From NCBI GenBank assembly GCA_965197545.1, contig CBDANJ010000008.1, positions 1,054,001 to 1,118,000 on the forward strand: DNA of 64,000 nucleotides, given 5' to 3'. A model generated the notes under the pieces. The model made no database searches. It saw nothing but the letters and a program-made list of their open reading frames with translations, and was not told the DNA's origin. Positions 33,808-42,111 of this stretch are shown here, piece by piece; position 1 is the stretch's first letter; every line of letters starts with the position of its first letter. The stretch is from CATOSP01 sp965197545. Lineage in GTDB: Bacteria > Chloroflexota > Dehalococcoidia > Lucifugimonadales > UBA3495. Made by a program: the position numbers and the translations under genes.

Positions 33808-34476
33808 ATGCCCCAGTCTATTGACTTGACCGAAGACGGCCCCGTACTGCTGGTGCAGATGCGCCGGGCGGAGCCGGGAAACGCCCTGAGCCGTGAAGTG
33901 CAGGAAGCGTTGCTATCAGCCTGGGAGGAATTGGAGACCCAGGACCACTTGATGGCGGCTGTCGTGCACGGGGCCGGAGGTGATTTCTCGGTGGGGCACG
34001 ACGTGGCTGAGTTGGCCGGTCTAGGGGCTTCGCCTGAGCCGGTTGACGGGTTGTTTCCATACGTGTTGTCAAAGCCGGTCATCGCCGCGGTCGAGGGGAG
34101 ATGCTACGGCCTGGGGTTCGAGCTTGCCCTGTCCTGCGATCTGCGGGTGGCAGCCGAAGACTCGTCTTTCGGGTTTCCCGACACCAACTTGGCCGTCAGT
34201 TACCGGCTCGCCTCCGCGTTGTTGCCTCGGATGACGAACCTGGGAGCCAGCCTGGACTTGCTGCTCACCGGCACGCCCATGGACGGTTCACGGCTGGAAA
34301 AGTTGAGGCTCGTCAACCGGACGGCCCCCAATGGCCGGGTCGTAGCCACGGCGGTGGAAATGGCTAAGGACATGTCCCAACGCTTCGGCTCGGCGGCTGC
34401 GTTCCAAAAGGAGAGGATATGGCAGTTGACCGGGCTTCCCCTGCCTACCGCGCTGAACTTTGCCCGGACCCGTTAA
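33808..34476 (+). CDS. enoyl-CoA hydratase/isomerase family protein, short
   Basis: The third tandem crotonase is only 222 residues, shorter than the typical 250-270, and ends after NFARTR where the C-terminal helical region would start. It retains GDFSVGHDVAELAG and CYGLGFELALSCDLRVA. The second acidic position reads SFGFPDTNLAV, with aspartate in place of glutamate. The shortened end may mean altered oligomer contacts or a truncated gene. A cupin gene converges on it from the other strand nine bases away. Confidence 0.85.
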   Translation: MPQSIDLTEDGPVLLVQMRRAEPGNALSREVQEALLSAWEELETQDHLMAAVVHGAGGDFSVGHDVAELAGLGASPEPVDGLFPYVLSKPVIAAVEGRCYGLGFELALSCDLRVAAEDSSFGFPDTNLAVSYRLASALLPRMTNLGASLDLLLTGTPMDGSRLEKLRLVNRTAPNGRVVATAVEMAKDMSQRFGSAAAFQKERIWQLTGLPLPTALNFARTR

Positions 34477-34485
34477 TCCGCCCGA

Positions 34486-34926
34486 CTAGACCGTCGGCTC
34501 CCCCAGTCCGCCGCCGTCGGCAGGCTGGGCCTCATCAGGACCGGGCCAGGGCGGGGAGGTGTAGCAGAGGAACCGGAGCGGCCCGGCTTTGTCGGCGCTG
34601 AACTGGAACCTCCATCCGGTGGGAATCGTCAATGCGTCTCCGGGTCCCACTAGCGTCGGCTCAACCGTGTCCGCGGCATTGGCGGGCGGACACCGCCAGA
34701 CCCGCCCATGCCCTTCCAACACGTACCATATCTCCTCTACTGTCCGGTGCCACACGGGGCGGGACACTCCGCCCGCCGGAAGGCGGACTTCAACGAGGCT
34801 GGCGCGGGACGCTTCGTGTCTCTGGTCGACCAGGAGGCGGATTTCCGAGCCGTCCGGGGCTATTACGTCGGCGGAGTCGCTGCGGTGACCGATCATTGGA
34901 GAGTCGGGATGTTCGTGTTGCGGCAT
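34486..34926 (-). CDS. cupin domain protein
   Basis: The 146-residue protein has a cupin fold with RPVWHRTVEEIWYVLEGHGR as the first metal motif (histidines and glutamate) and VGPGDALTIPTGWRFQFSAD as the second, where a histidine is replaced by arginine. The N-terminus is histidine and proline rich (MPQHEHPDSPMIGHRSDSA). Function is unknown. It converges with the crotonase block, and a small inverted-repeat element lies just upstream of its start. Confidence 0.78.
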   Translation of the reverse strand: MPQHEHPDSPMIGHRSDSADVIAPDGSEIRLLVDQRHEASRASLVEVRLPAGGVSRPVWHRTVEEIWYVLEGHGRVWRCPPANAADTVEPTLVGPGDALTIPTGWRFQFSADKAGPLRFLCYTSPPWPGPDEAQPADGGGLGEPTV

Positions 34927-34944
34927 TGAAGTCTCCGGTGGGGC

Positions 34945-35081
34945 TAAGTAACTATCTCAAAACCCTCACCTTGGCCTCCTCTATCCAGGGAGAGGAGGCC
35001 AAGGTGAGGGTGACGGATACAATCCCCCTCATCCTAACCTTCTCCCGCCAGGAGAGAAGGGACTTTTGAGATAGATACTAA
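34945..35081. repeat. small inverted-repeat element, copy B
   Basis: Ends TAAGTAACTATCTCAAAA and TTTTGAGATAGATACTA are inverted relatives. The interior holds two palindromic stretches: CCTCACCTTGGCCTCCTC and its complement, then CCTTCTCCCGCCAGGAGAGAAGG. The interior is shared with copy C at 63114. Its right end supplies the TAG stop codon (35078-35080 on the minus strand) of the DASS transporter gene. No target duplication is evident. Confidence 0.7.
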
Positions 35082-36523
35082 ATCGTCAGCCCTTCGCCCA
35101 GCCAACTCCAGTAGGGCAGGACGATCAGCATCAGGACGGTTATCGCTACCAAGGTCATCACGAGGCCGAACCTGAATACTTCCGGAGCGCCTATGTTGGC
35201 CCGCTGGTAGATGAATACGCTGGCGGTGGCCCCGGCGGGATAGTAGACCAGCGCGTCCCCCACGACCACCACGGCGAGGCCGCAGACCAGTGGGTTGAGC
35301 CCCAGGGACTGCCCGGTAGACATGGCCACCGGTATCATGAACGCCAGGTAGCCGGAGATGTTCGGCATCATCAACCGGACGACCGCCGAGGCCATGCCCA
35401 AGGCCAAGAGCAACAGTAACGGATAACTTCCGATCCCGGCCACCGCTCCAACCAACATTTGCGCGAACCAACCCGCCGCTCCGCTGGTGGCAAGGGCGTG
35501 AGCCAGAGACAGGGACGAGGCGATGACGAAGAAGTTGCTCCACCCAAGGCCCTGCTCGAACTCACGCCAGGAGAGCAGTCCGAGTCCGGGAATAAGTATG
35601 ACCGTCATGGCGATGAAGGCGGGCACGGCAGGCGGCAAACCGTGAGCAAAGTCGGTGAACCAAAGAAGCGCGGTACACAGCGCGATCACCGCGGCCTTCT
35701 TCTCCGGAAGGGTGATGGGGCCGAGTGACAGGCTGGCGCTACCGCGTGGGCCGTCCGAGGAAAACCCCGAGCGGTACATGAGGAAGAGAATCGCTCCCCC
35801 AATGGCCAACATGGTGTAGAAGGGCAGCGCCATCATGATAAACCATCGGGTCCAGGAAAAGTCTCCGATCAGTGCGGAAGCCACCACGGGGGTGATTCCC
35901 CCAGCCAAAAGCGCGGTGGAGGCCAGCCTGTTCAGCGAACCCATGGCCAACATCACGACCTTGTTTAGCGCCTCTCCCTTGGTAATCCCCCAATGGTCCA
36001 GCACCTCTTCGTAGATATGAACCATGATGGCCCCCCTGGTGGAGGCGGATGGGAGGGCAAAGGTCAGCGCGGCGAACGACACCAGCATCTGTACGTAGAG
36101 GATTCGCGGGGCCCCACCGGCCAGACGGATGATCTGCGCCGCCATGCGTTGGGCCAGACCCGAGTTGTGGACCGCCAGGCCGAGAGTCAGAATGCCGACC
36201 AGAAAGTAGGTGACCGGCTGGGCAAAGCCGTATAGGCCTGCGCCCATGTCTGGTACCGCTCCGAGCAATACCAGGAGTAGTATGCTGGCCATCCCGGTGA
36301 CGGCTATGGGCAGAGCCTCGGTGGCCCATAGGACAACCGCCATGGCCATTACCGCAAGCGCGCGTTGCCCCTCCGGAGTTAGTGTTTCGGGCGAGGGAGC
36401 CAACAGGACCGCGCCCAGGGCCAGCAAAGGAGGCGCAGCTTTGACTACCACGACTGACGGGCGAACGGCCGTCGCGACTGGAATCTCTGTCAACTTGTTG
36501 ACGGCTTTTCTCCAAAAAAACAT
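35078..36523 (-). CDS. DASS/SLC13-family anion:sodium symporter
   Basis: The 481-residue polytopic protein resembles DASS transporters of dicarboxylates or sulfate: WATEALPIAVTGMASILLLV is the typical first-domain stretch and FALPSASTRGAIMVHIYEE resembles the substrate-site SNT-type region, followed by a mirrored second half with FFVIASSLSLAHALATSGA. About twelve membrane segments. The first ATG (36523) lies inside the 3' arm of a strong terminator hairpin, so a downstream start is likely; the first transmembrane segment begins after about residue 30. Imports an anionic acid, consistent with nearby acid catabolism genes. Confidence 0.86.
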   Translation of the reverse strand: MFFWRKAVNKLTEIPVATAVRPSVVVVKAAPPLLALGAVLLAPSPETLTPEGQRALAVMAMAVVLWATEALPIAVTGMASILLLVLLGAVPDMGAGLYGFAQPVTYFLVGILTLGLAVHNSGLAQRMAAQIIRLAGGAPRILYVQMLVSFAALTFALPSASTRGAIMVHIYEEVLDHWGITKGEALNKVVMLAMGSLNRLASTALLAGGITPVVASALIGDFSWTRWFIMMALPFYTMLAIGGAILFLMYRSGFSSDGPRGSASLSLGPITLPEKKAAVIALCTALLWFTDFAHGLPPAVPAFIAMTVILIPGLGLLSWREFEQGLGWSNFFVIASSLSLAHALATSGAAGWFAQMLVGAVAGIGSYPLLLLLALGMASAVVRLMMPNISGYLAFMIPVAMSTGQSLGLNPLVCGLAVVVVGDALVYYPAGATASVFIYQRANIGAPEVFRFGLVMTLVAITVLMLIVLPYWSWLGEGLTI

Positions 36524-36557
36524 CGAGTCCCCGGTATCACTACCGGGGACTCGATGT
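36520..36557 (-). terminator. perfect 17-bp hairpin terminator before the anion carrier
   Basis: TACCGGGGACTCGATGT (36541-36557) pairs exactly with ACATCGAGTCCCCGGTA (36520-36536) around loop TCAC. Read on the minus strand it is followed by seven T residues, matching a rho-independent terminator after the crotonase gene that ends at 36596. Its second arm contains the first ATG of the anion carrier gene. Confidence 0.85.
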
Positions 36558-36595
36558 TTGGTTTACTGTTGTTGGCCGCTGGTCCCCGTTCCCGC

Positions 36596-37369
36596 TTAAG
36601 AGACCTGGGGTTTTCGCCCCTTTCGATCTAGGAAGTCCTTGAACCCCTCTTCCACCGACAGTCCCCTGAATCGGCCGGAGCGGGCGCCGATTTCGTTCTG
36701 GTATTGCTCTTCCAGGGACAGGCCCGTGTGCTCAAGGAGCATCTGCTTAATGTTGGCCACGCCCTGGACTCTGTTCTTGGCGAAGCCCGCGCCGACTTCG
36801 ATCGCCTTGTCCAACAGATCTTCGGAAGGAACGAGGTGGTTGAGCAGACCGATGCGGTACGCTTCTTCGGCGAAAACTTCACGACCGCTGTAGAGCAGTT
36901 CTTTGGCCCTGGGCCAACCCACCATCATAGGAAGGCTCCAGGTGGCGTTCATCTGGCCGTAGTTGACGGCAAGGAACCGGAAACTGGACTTCTCGCAACC
37001 GATCAGCATGTCCAAGGATGTCGCCATGACCGTGCCGCCTCCGTAGCAGAGGCCGTTGATCGCGCCAATGACCGGTTTGGCAACAGTGGCTAGACGCCAG
37101 GTATAGCCGGACCGGATTCCGGTAATGCGTTCTCTCTCTTCGTCCCCCAGCTCGCGGTTTTCGTGAATGTCGGCTCCGGCGGAGAAGGCCCGTTCCCCGT
37201 CGCCGGTAATTACAATGGCTCCGACGCCGTCGTCTTCTTCCATTGCTCCGATAGCCTGGTCAAGCTCGGTGACCAGCTTGAAATTCAACGCGTTCAAGAC
37301 CTCGGGCCGGCTGAGGGTGATTATGGCCACGCGGTCTACCTGGTCGGTCTTTATGGCCTCATAAACCAT
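36596..37369 (-). CDS. enoyl-CoA hydratase/isomerase family protein
   Basis: The 257-residue crotonase has RAFSAGADIHENREL and INGLCYGGGTVMATSLDMLIG as oxyanion-hole stretches, but the downstream acidic site reads SSFRFLAVNYGQMNATWS, without the proline-glutamate of hydratases. It may therefore isomerise or hydrolyse rather than hydrate. It belongs to the crotonase-rich block but on the opposite strand, and the terminator at 36520-36557 marks the end of its transcript. RBS GGAG precedes the ATG. Confidence 0.9.
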   Translation of the reverse strand: MVYEAIKTDQVDRVAIITLSRPEVLNALNFKLVTELDQAIGAMEEDDGVGAIVITGDGERAFSAGADIHENRELGDEERERITGIRSGYTWRLATVAKPVIGAINGLCYGGGTVMATSLDMLIGCEKSSFRFLAVNYGQMNATWSLPMMVGWPRAKELLYSGREVFAEEAYRIGLLNHLVPSEDLLDKAIEVGAGFAKNRVQGVANIKQMLLEHTGLSLEEQYQNEIGARSGRFRGLSVEEGFKDFLDRKGRKPQVS

Positions 37370-37531
37370 AGGATCGCTTCTCCTTTTGCACGGCGTGGCA
37401 GATAGGACTGCCTGAGCCCGCAGCGTGAATCGCTGCTAATGATAAGCCAGGGGAATGGGCAAGGCAAATCCGGCCGGCCAATATCCAGGAGTCGTTTAAT
37501 CGGCAGCGTTGGAGTGTACCACCCGTCTGAT

Positions 37532-37556
37532 GCTTACTATAAGTATGATAATATGT
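37532..37556 (+). promoter_or_regulatory. possible promoter/operator of the RHH-MazF pair
   Basis: The A+T-rich stretch GCTTACTATAAGTATGATAA has a near-palindrome (TTACTATAAGTA) and a TATGATAAT -10-like box. It lies 55-75 bases before the antitoxin gene, where an autorepressing RHH protein would be expected to bind. No clear -35 was assigned. Confidence 0.3.
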
Positions 37557-37608
37557 GTGAAATAGGGTATTAAAAGCGGCGGTCCTGGTCCGGTTCCCGG
37601 GGACTCAA

Positions 37609-37878
37609 GTGACTCAAAAGATGATTTATGTTGAGAGCCAGAAAATGGTAACGAGAGTAACTATTAGCTTAACTGATGATATTGGCGATTTCGTGAACAA
37701 GTTGGCTGCCGAGCGCAACGTATCCCGGAGCCAGTTGTTCGCCCAACTTATCGAGGAAGAACGAAAGAGGATGCTAGAGGCGAAACTTGCTGAAGGGTAC
37801 ATAGCTCTCGCGGACGAGTGCCGCCGATTTGCGGAGGAGACGGTTGACCTCGCCGCCGAGGTCTGGCCGCCTTATTGA
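37609..37878 (+). CDS. ribbon-helix-helix antitoxin (CopG/MazE-like)
   Basis: The 89-residue frame has an RHH DNA-binding N-terminus: TRVTISLTDDIGDFVNKLA then AAERNVSRSQLFAQLI. A helical acidic tail (AEGYIALADECRRFAEETV) would mask the toxin. Starts could be GTG 37609, ATG 37621 or ATG 37645; the core begins at the last (MVTRVTISL). It overlaps the MazF-like gene by four bases (TTGA), typical of translationally coupled toxin-antitoxin pairs. The local sequence is markedly A+T-rich, indicating transfer. Confidence 0.78.
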   Translation: MTQKMIYVESQKMVTRVTISLTDDIGDFVNKLAAERNVSRSQLFAQLIEEERKRMLEAKLAEGYIALADECRRFAEETVDLAAEVWPPY

Positions 37879-38258
37879 TCCCCTCACGTCACACATCAGA
37901 GGTGAGATTGGAAATTCGAGGAGAATTTAATAGAGGCGATGTCATCTGGCTGGACTTTGGGAACCCGAGGGGCAGTGAGCCATCAGGGCGGCGCCCTGCT
38001 TTGATAGTGCAAAACAACACTGGAAACGTTTACTCGCCAAACACTATAGTGGCGGTAATTACCCGGACAATCAGAGAATATCCCGTCAATGTAATAATAG
38101 AACCCGCTGACAGTGGCTTGCCGGAACTATCGACGGTAAATTGCTCGCTTCTCTTGACTATAAGCAAAGAGCGGATTTTGAGCCGGGTTGGCCCCCTGTC
38201 GGCCCATGCCATGGCCAGGGTCGACACAGCGTTGAAGACCAGCTTGGCGCTGAATTAG
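37875..38258 (+). CDS. MazF/PemK-family endoribonuclease toxin
   Basis: The 127-residue product has the MazF beta-barrel signatures: GDVIWLDFGNPRGSE, GRRPALIVQNNTGN with the conserved arginines, and VNCSLLLTISKERILSRVGPLS. MazF enzymes cut mRNA at short sites and are held by the partner antitoxin. The start is TTG 37875 (overlapping the antitoxin stop) or TTG 37908 (LEIRGEFNRGD), with AGAGGTGAGA before the second. It is followed by the MmgE/PrpD gene, so the pair interrupts the catabolic block. Confidence 0.85.
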   Translation: MIPSRHTSEVRLEIRGEFNRGDVIWLDFGNPRGSEPSGRRPALIVQNNTGNVYSPNTIVAVITRTIREYPVNVIIEPADSGLPELSTVNCSLLLTISKERILSRVGPLSAHAMARVDTALKTSLALN

Positions 38259-38318
38259 GGCTCAACCTTTCATATCCTCGCCCCTGAAACATCCCAGAGC
38301 ATCGAAAGGAGAACGTCC

Positions 38319-39647
38319 ATGGGTTTCGCGCACCGGTTGGCCGAGTGGGTCGAAGGGACCTCATTCGATCAACTGCCCCCTCGCGTAGTGGATGCTTCCA
38401 AGGAGATGATGGTCAACGCGGCTGCCGTGGCTCTGGCGGGCGCGGCCCAGCCCGACGGCCTGGCGGTGACCAAGTTTGCCCAGGAAATGCGGGGCAATGG
38501 CAAATGCACCATCATCGGCATGGGGCTTCGCTCATCGCCGGTGTATTCGTGCCTGGCCAACGGGACGATGGTGAGGATGCTGGACTTCGACGACGAGTTG
38601 GCGGACTCGGCTGCCCACCCCAGTTGCGTGGTCTTTCCAGTGGTAATGGCCCTGGGCGAAATGCACGGGTTCTCCGGGGCTGATGTCCTGAACGCTTTTG
38701 CCCTAGGCTGCGAGGCGCTGTGCAAGCTATCCAGGAGCGATGAGGCCCGCGTTGACGGGGCTATAAGAGGGATTTCCGCCGGACCCGTGGCAGCCGCGGC
38801 GGCGGCGGGCAGGTTGTTGAGGTTGGGCAACGACCAGCTTGGGGCGGCAATCGCCTCCGCGATGAAAGGCCCTCGGATAGATGAACCGGGTGCGGTCTCT
38901 CTGGCCAGGGCCGTCCAAAGCGGGCAAGCGGCGATGAACGGCGTGGCGGCGGCCCTGCTGGCCCAGGAGGACTTCGGGAGAGTGGGTCTAGGCGTAGAGT
39001 CTCCCAACTCCGCAGACCGCGACGAATACGGCGGTTTCTTCGCCAGCCTGAATGAATGTCATAGCCTGGTAGACCCAGGGGTGGTATTAAAGCCATTCGC
39101 CTGCAACACGGCTTCCCATGCCACGGTCGACGCCGTGCTGCAACTGGCGCAGCAGTACCGGATCGAAGCGGACGACGTTGACTCGGTGCGGGTTGAAGCC
39201 CCCGCCTCGGCGGTCGATGCCCTGGCCTTCCCCAACCCACGGGACGGCTGGGAGGCCCGGGAGAGTCTGCACTACGTGGTGGCGGCGTCTCTGCTCTACG
39301 GACACCCTTTGATAGAGCAATTCAGCGATCTAGCCGTCCAGGGACCGGACGTTCTCGCTCTCATGGACCGGATCACCGTTGCGCGGTCACTGGAGCCACT
39401 GGCCTTCGCGCCACAGGCAAGCGAAGTCAGCGTGGTCCTGAGAGGCGGGAGGACCCTTCAGCACCGGGTTGAGTTTCCCCGGGGCCACCCGGAAATGCCC
39501 CTGGAGCGGCAGGAGTTGGATGCTAAATTCCTGTACTGCAGCCGATACATCTTGCCTCCGGACCACATCGAGGGAGCGTTGGAGCAGTTCTGGGACCTGG
39601 AGAACGTCGCCGACGTTACCGGGTTGGCATCCATCCTGGGAGGGTAA
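38319..39647 (+). CDS. MmgE/PrpD family protein
   Basis: The 442-residue protein matches the 2-methylcitrate dehydratase/MmgE family: MVRMLDFDDELADSAAHPSC is the conserved first-domain active-site region, FALGCEALCKLSRSDEA the next, and KPFACNTASHATVDAVLQL the C-terminal domain start. Related enzymes dehydrate 2-methylcitrate or cis-aconitate or split similar tricarboxylic acids. No methylcitrate synthase is nearby, so the methylcitrate cycle is not implied. RBS AAAGGAG precedes ATG. It is followed 39 bases on by a quinone oxidoreductase. Confidence 0.9.
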   Translation: MGFAHRLAEWVEGTSFDQLPPRVVDASKEMMVNAAAVALAGAAQPDGLAVTKFAQEMRGNGKCTIIGMGLRSSPVYSCLANGTMVRMLDFDDELADSAAHPSCVVFPVVMALGEMHGFSGADVLNAFALGCEALCKLSRSDEARVDGAIRGISAGPVAAAAAAGRLLRLGNDQLGAAIASAMKGPRIDEPGAVSLARAVQSGQAAMNGVAAALLAQEDFGRVGLGVESPNSADRDEYGGFFASLNECHSLVDPGVVLKPFACNTASHATVDAVLQLAQQYRIEADDVDSVRVEAPASAVDALAFPNPRDGWEARESLHYVVAASLLYGHPLIEQFSDLAVQGPDVLALMDRITVARSLEPLAFAPQASEVSVVLRGGRTLQHRVEFPRGHPEMPLERQELDAKFLYCSRYILPPDHIEGALEQFWDLENVADVTGLASILGG

Positions 39648-39686
39648 TCCTCCCGGCGAAGTCACACAGAGTTTAGGAGGGACGCG

Positions 39687-40655
39687 ATGAAAGCGGTCCA
39701 AGCACACGAGGTTGGCGGCCCGGAGGTATTGCGCTACGAGGACGTTGCCGCACCCGCGCCTGGCCCCGGCGAAGCCCTGGTGGACATCCGGTCCATAGGA
39801 GTCAACTACACGGACGTGTCCAGCCGGCGGGGCGTCAATCCTCCGGCCAGTTTTCCGTGGACTCCAGGCAGGGAAGCTGCGGGAGTGGTCGCGGCGGTCG
39901 GTGAGGGGGTTAGCGAAGTGGCGGTGGGAGACCGGGTGGCCTACGCCATGCACACCGGCTCATACGCCGAACAAGCCGTGGTCCCCTCGTGGTTGCTTGT
40001 GGGCCTGCCCGAGCAGACCGACTTCGCCACCGGAGCGTCGGCCATGCTACAGGGTATGACCGCCCACTTCCTGGTCTTCGGCATCACACGGCTTAACCCC
40101 GGAGACATGGCGCTGGTCCATGCCGGAGCGGGCGGCATGGGACTGCTGTTGATCCAAATGTTGAAGCGTTTGGGAGTCCACGTTTTCACCACCGTTTCAA
40201 CCGAAGCCAAAGGAGATCTGGCGTCGGAAGCCGGAGCGGACAAGGTGATCTACTACACCCGGCAAGACTTCGAGGAGGAGATAAAGAAGGCCGCGGGCGG
40301 AGAGGGGTTACGCATTATTTTCGACGCGGTGGGCCAGACCACATTCGCCAAGGGATTGAATTGTTTGGGACGCCGCGGCTATATGGCGCTGTACGGCCAG
40401 GCAAGCGGTCCCGTGGGACCCATCGACTCGGGAGCGCTCCGCAACGGCTCGCTGTTCTTGACCCGGCCTAGCCTGGGAGACTACACCGCCACCCGCGACG
40501 AGCTGTTGCAAAGAGCGGGCGAAGTGCTGCAATGGGTAGGGTCCGGGGAATTGAACCTGCACGTTGGCCTCAGGTTGCCCCTGTCCCAGGCGGACGAAGC
40601 CCACCGCCAACTGGAGGGCCGCCAGACCGTCGGGAAGATACTGCTCACCCCCTAG
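39687..40655 (+). CDS. zinc-free medium-chain dehydrogenase (quinone oxidoreductase type)
   Basis: The 322-residue protein resembles NADPH:quinone oxidoreductases of the MDR superfamily: GVNYTDVSSRRGVNPPASF has no zinc cysteine, AGAGGMGLLLIQMLK is the nucleotide-binding motif, and IIFDAVGQTTFAKGLNCLGR follows. It uses NADPH to reduce quinones or enones, or hydride transfer to a CoA or keto substrate. It has a GGAGG ribosome site and is close to the MmgE/PrpD gene, so both may be one transcript. The Uma2 gene follows 46 bases later. Confidence 0.92.
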   Translation: MKAVQAHEVGGPEVLRYEDVAAPAPGPGEALVDIRSIGVNYTDVSSRRGVNPPASFPWTPGREAAGVVAAVGEGVSEVAVGDRVAYAMHTGSYAEQAVVPSWLLVGLPEQTDFATGASAMLQGMTAHFLVFGITRLNPGDMALVHAGAGGMGLLLIQMLKRLGVHVFTTVSTEAKGDLASEAGADKVIYYTRQDFEEEIKKAAGGEGLRIIFDAVGQTTFAKGLNCLGRRGYMALYGQASGPVGPIDSGALRNGSLFLTRPSLGDYTATRDELLQRAGEVLQWVGSGELNLHVGLRLPLSQADEAHRQLEGRQTVGKILLTP

Positions 40656-40701
40656 CCCGGGTGTTCCAACCCCAATGTCGCAACCCTATCGGAGGCCAAG
40701 C

Positions 40702-41244
40702 ATGGTTAGTCCTAAAACCAAACTCACCTATGAAGATTATGCCAAGACTCCCGATGATGAGCGGTGGGAGCTTATAGATGGAGTGCTGATTATGGCGGCG
40801 TCGCCCAGCCGGGAACATCAGAGGGTCCATACCCGGTTGGGAACACGCCTCGGCGTATTTATAGAGGAACGGGACTTGGGATATTTCTACTTCGACCGCG
40901 ACGTGCGCCTGTCGGATACGAATACCCTGCGGCCGGACCTGATTTTCGTCTCCAAGGGACAAGAACACATTGACACCAGCACATACATAGGGGGCGCGCC
41001 GGACCTCGTGGTGGAAATCCGCTCGCCCTCCACTGCCCATAGGGACTTGACGGTCAAGCGCGAACTCTACGCCCGGTTCGGCGTCAGGGAATACTGGCTG
41101 GTGGACCCCTACGCCGAAACGGTGACGGTGCTGCTGTTGGGCGACGGCGATTATGACGAAATCAATACTTACCGGAAGGGCGAGATCTTGACTTCTCCCA
41201 CCTTGGAAGGCTTTGCCGGCGATCTGGACGAGATATTCCGGTAG
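40702..41244 (+). CDS. Uma2 family restriction-like endonuclease (DUF820)
   Basis: The 180-residue protein has the Uma2/DUF820 nuclease core: LTYEDYAKTPDDERWELIDG, LRPDLIFVSKG, the catalytic APDLVVEIRSPS followed by LYARFGVREYWLVDP. Acidic residues in PDL/VEI and the DP are the expected PD-(D/E)XK-like active site. Such genes are common in cyanobacteria and Chloroflexota, often in many copies; their role is unclear but may be linked to defence or mobile DNA. Start ATG 40702 follows GGAGG. A HEPN-type gene begins 12 bases after its stop. Confidence 0.9.
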   Translation: MVSPKTKLTYEDYAKTPDDERWELIDGVLIMAASPSREHQRVHTRLGTRLGVFIEERDLGYFYFDRDVRLSDTNTLRPDLIFVSKGQEHIDTSTYIGGAPDLVVEIRSPSTAHRDLTVKRELYARFGVREYWLVDPYAETVTVLLLGDGDYDEINTYRKGEILTSPTLEGFAGDLDEIFR

Positions 41245-41256
41245 GAGGGGCCTTGT

Positions 41257-42090
41257 ATGAACACAAGCATTGCTCTCCGTCTGATAGGCATATCGTCGGA
41301 TTTGGATATTCTTAAAGCCCATTTGGAGCATACTGAAGAACAAGAGGAGCAATGGCTCCAGTTGGCAGAAGACATTCGCGACGACCTGTTAGGAGACCTA
41401 TCATCCTATAGCCAGGATGACCGTCAAGCCCATTGGCAATTCACACAAGGTGTTTATGACGAGTACGTTGAATTCCGGCTTCCGCGCATCCTCTACTATC
41501 CTTTCCTTGTTTCCTTGTATACCGTGTATGAGTCGGCAGTAAAAGAGATTGCGAACCTCATCCAAGAGAAGAACGGGAAGAATGAATCTCTCGCCAACAC
41601 AATAGGAAAAGATTTCCTGGACTGAGCCTGTCCCATAAACCAGGGTCGGTTTCGGATATCGTCAACAAGAGCCATATAGTCACCATAACTGATTCATATC
41701 TATGCGTGTTACGCCAATTATCAAGCTCATTGTGACGCCTTACATCTCTCCCCAACTTCATGGGACAGGCTCGACTGTGCCAATAAATACTTTCGGGGCG
41801 CTGTCGGACATGAACTATCGCAGAACAACCAGTCTTGGGAGCGGATAAGGATATTAACTGGGATTCGTCACGCGGTCGCCCACGCCAATGGGCACCTCGA
41901 ACTGGTCAGAGAAGGAAAAAGAAAGCAGATTAAAAGGTGGATAGAACAGGACATCGGCATTGAAGAATACTACGGAGACATCATTGTCAGCGGTGCCTTT
42001 GTGCGGGAGACGTATGAAATCATCAAGGGCGAATTGGAAAGCCTGATCGAAAGATTCAAGGGCTGGAACAGCACAGCGAAGGTTCAATAG
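41257..42090 (+). pseudogene. HEPN-domain protein split by a small mobile element
   Basis: The N-terminal 122 residues (ending GKDFLD then TGA) and a C-terminal 104-residue segment starting CANKYFRGAVGHELSQ are in register once the element at 41624-41772 and one copy of its GACT target duplication are removed; the join reads DFL-D-C-ANK, giving 226 residues. The C-terminal part holds GIRHAVAHANGH, an RxxxxH-like HEPN RNase motif (R-HAVA-H). The rest is helical with charged stretches. The gene is visibly A+T-richer than average. HEPN proteins often act as RNases in toxin or defence systems; here it is interrupted, with no obvious partner except the Uma2 gene. Confidence 0.72.
41624..41772. mobile_element. 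149-bp MITE with 13-bp terminal repeats and GACT target duplication
   Basis: The left arm GAGCCTGTCCCAT (41624-41636) and right arm ATGGGACAGGCTC (41760-41772) are exact inverted repeats. The 4 bases GACT flank each end (41620-41623 and 41773-41776). Excision restores an open frame across the host gene, so the insertion boundary is precise. No transposase is present inside; a truncated frame on the minus strand has no recognised family. Confidence 0.85.
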
Positions 42091-42111
42091 CGTGGATTTT
42101 CTTTTAGCCGC

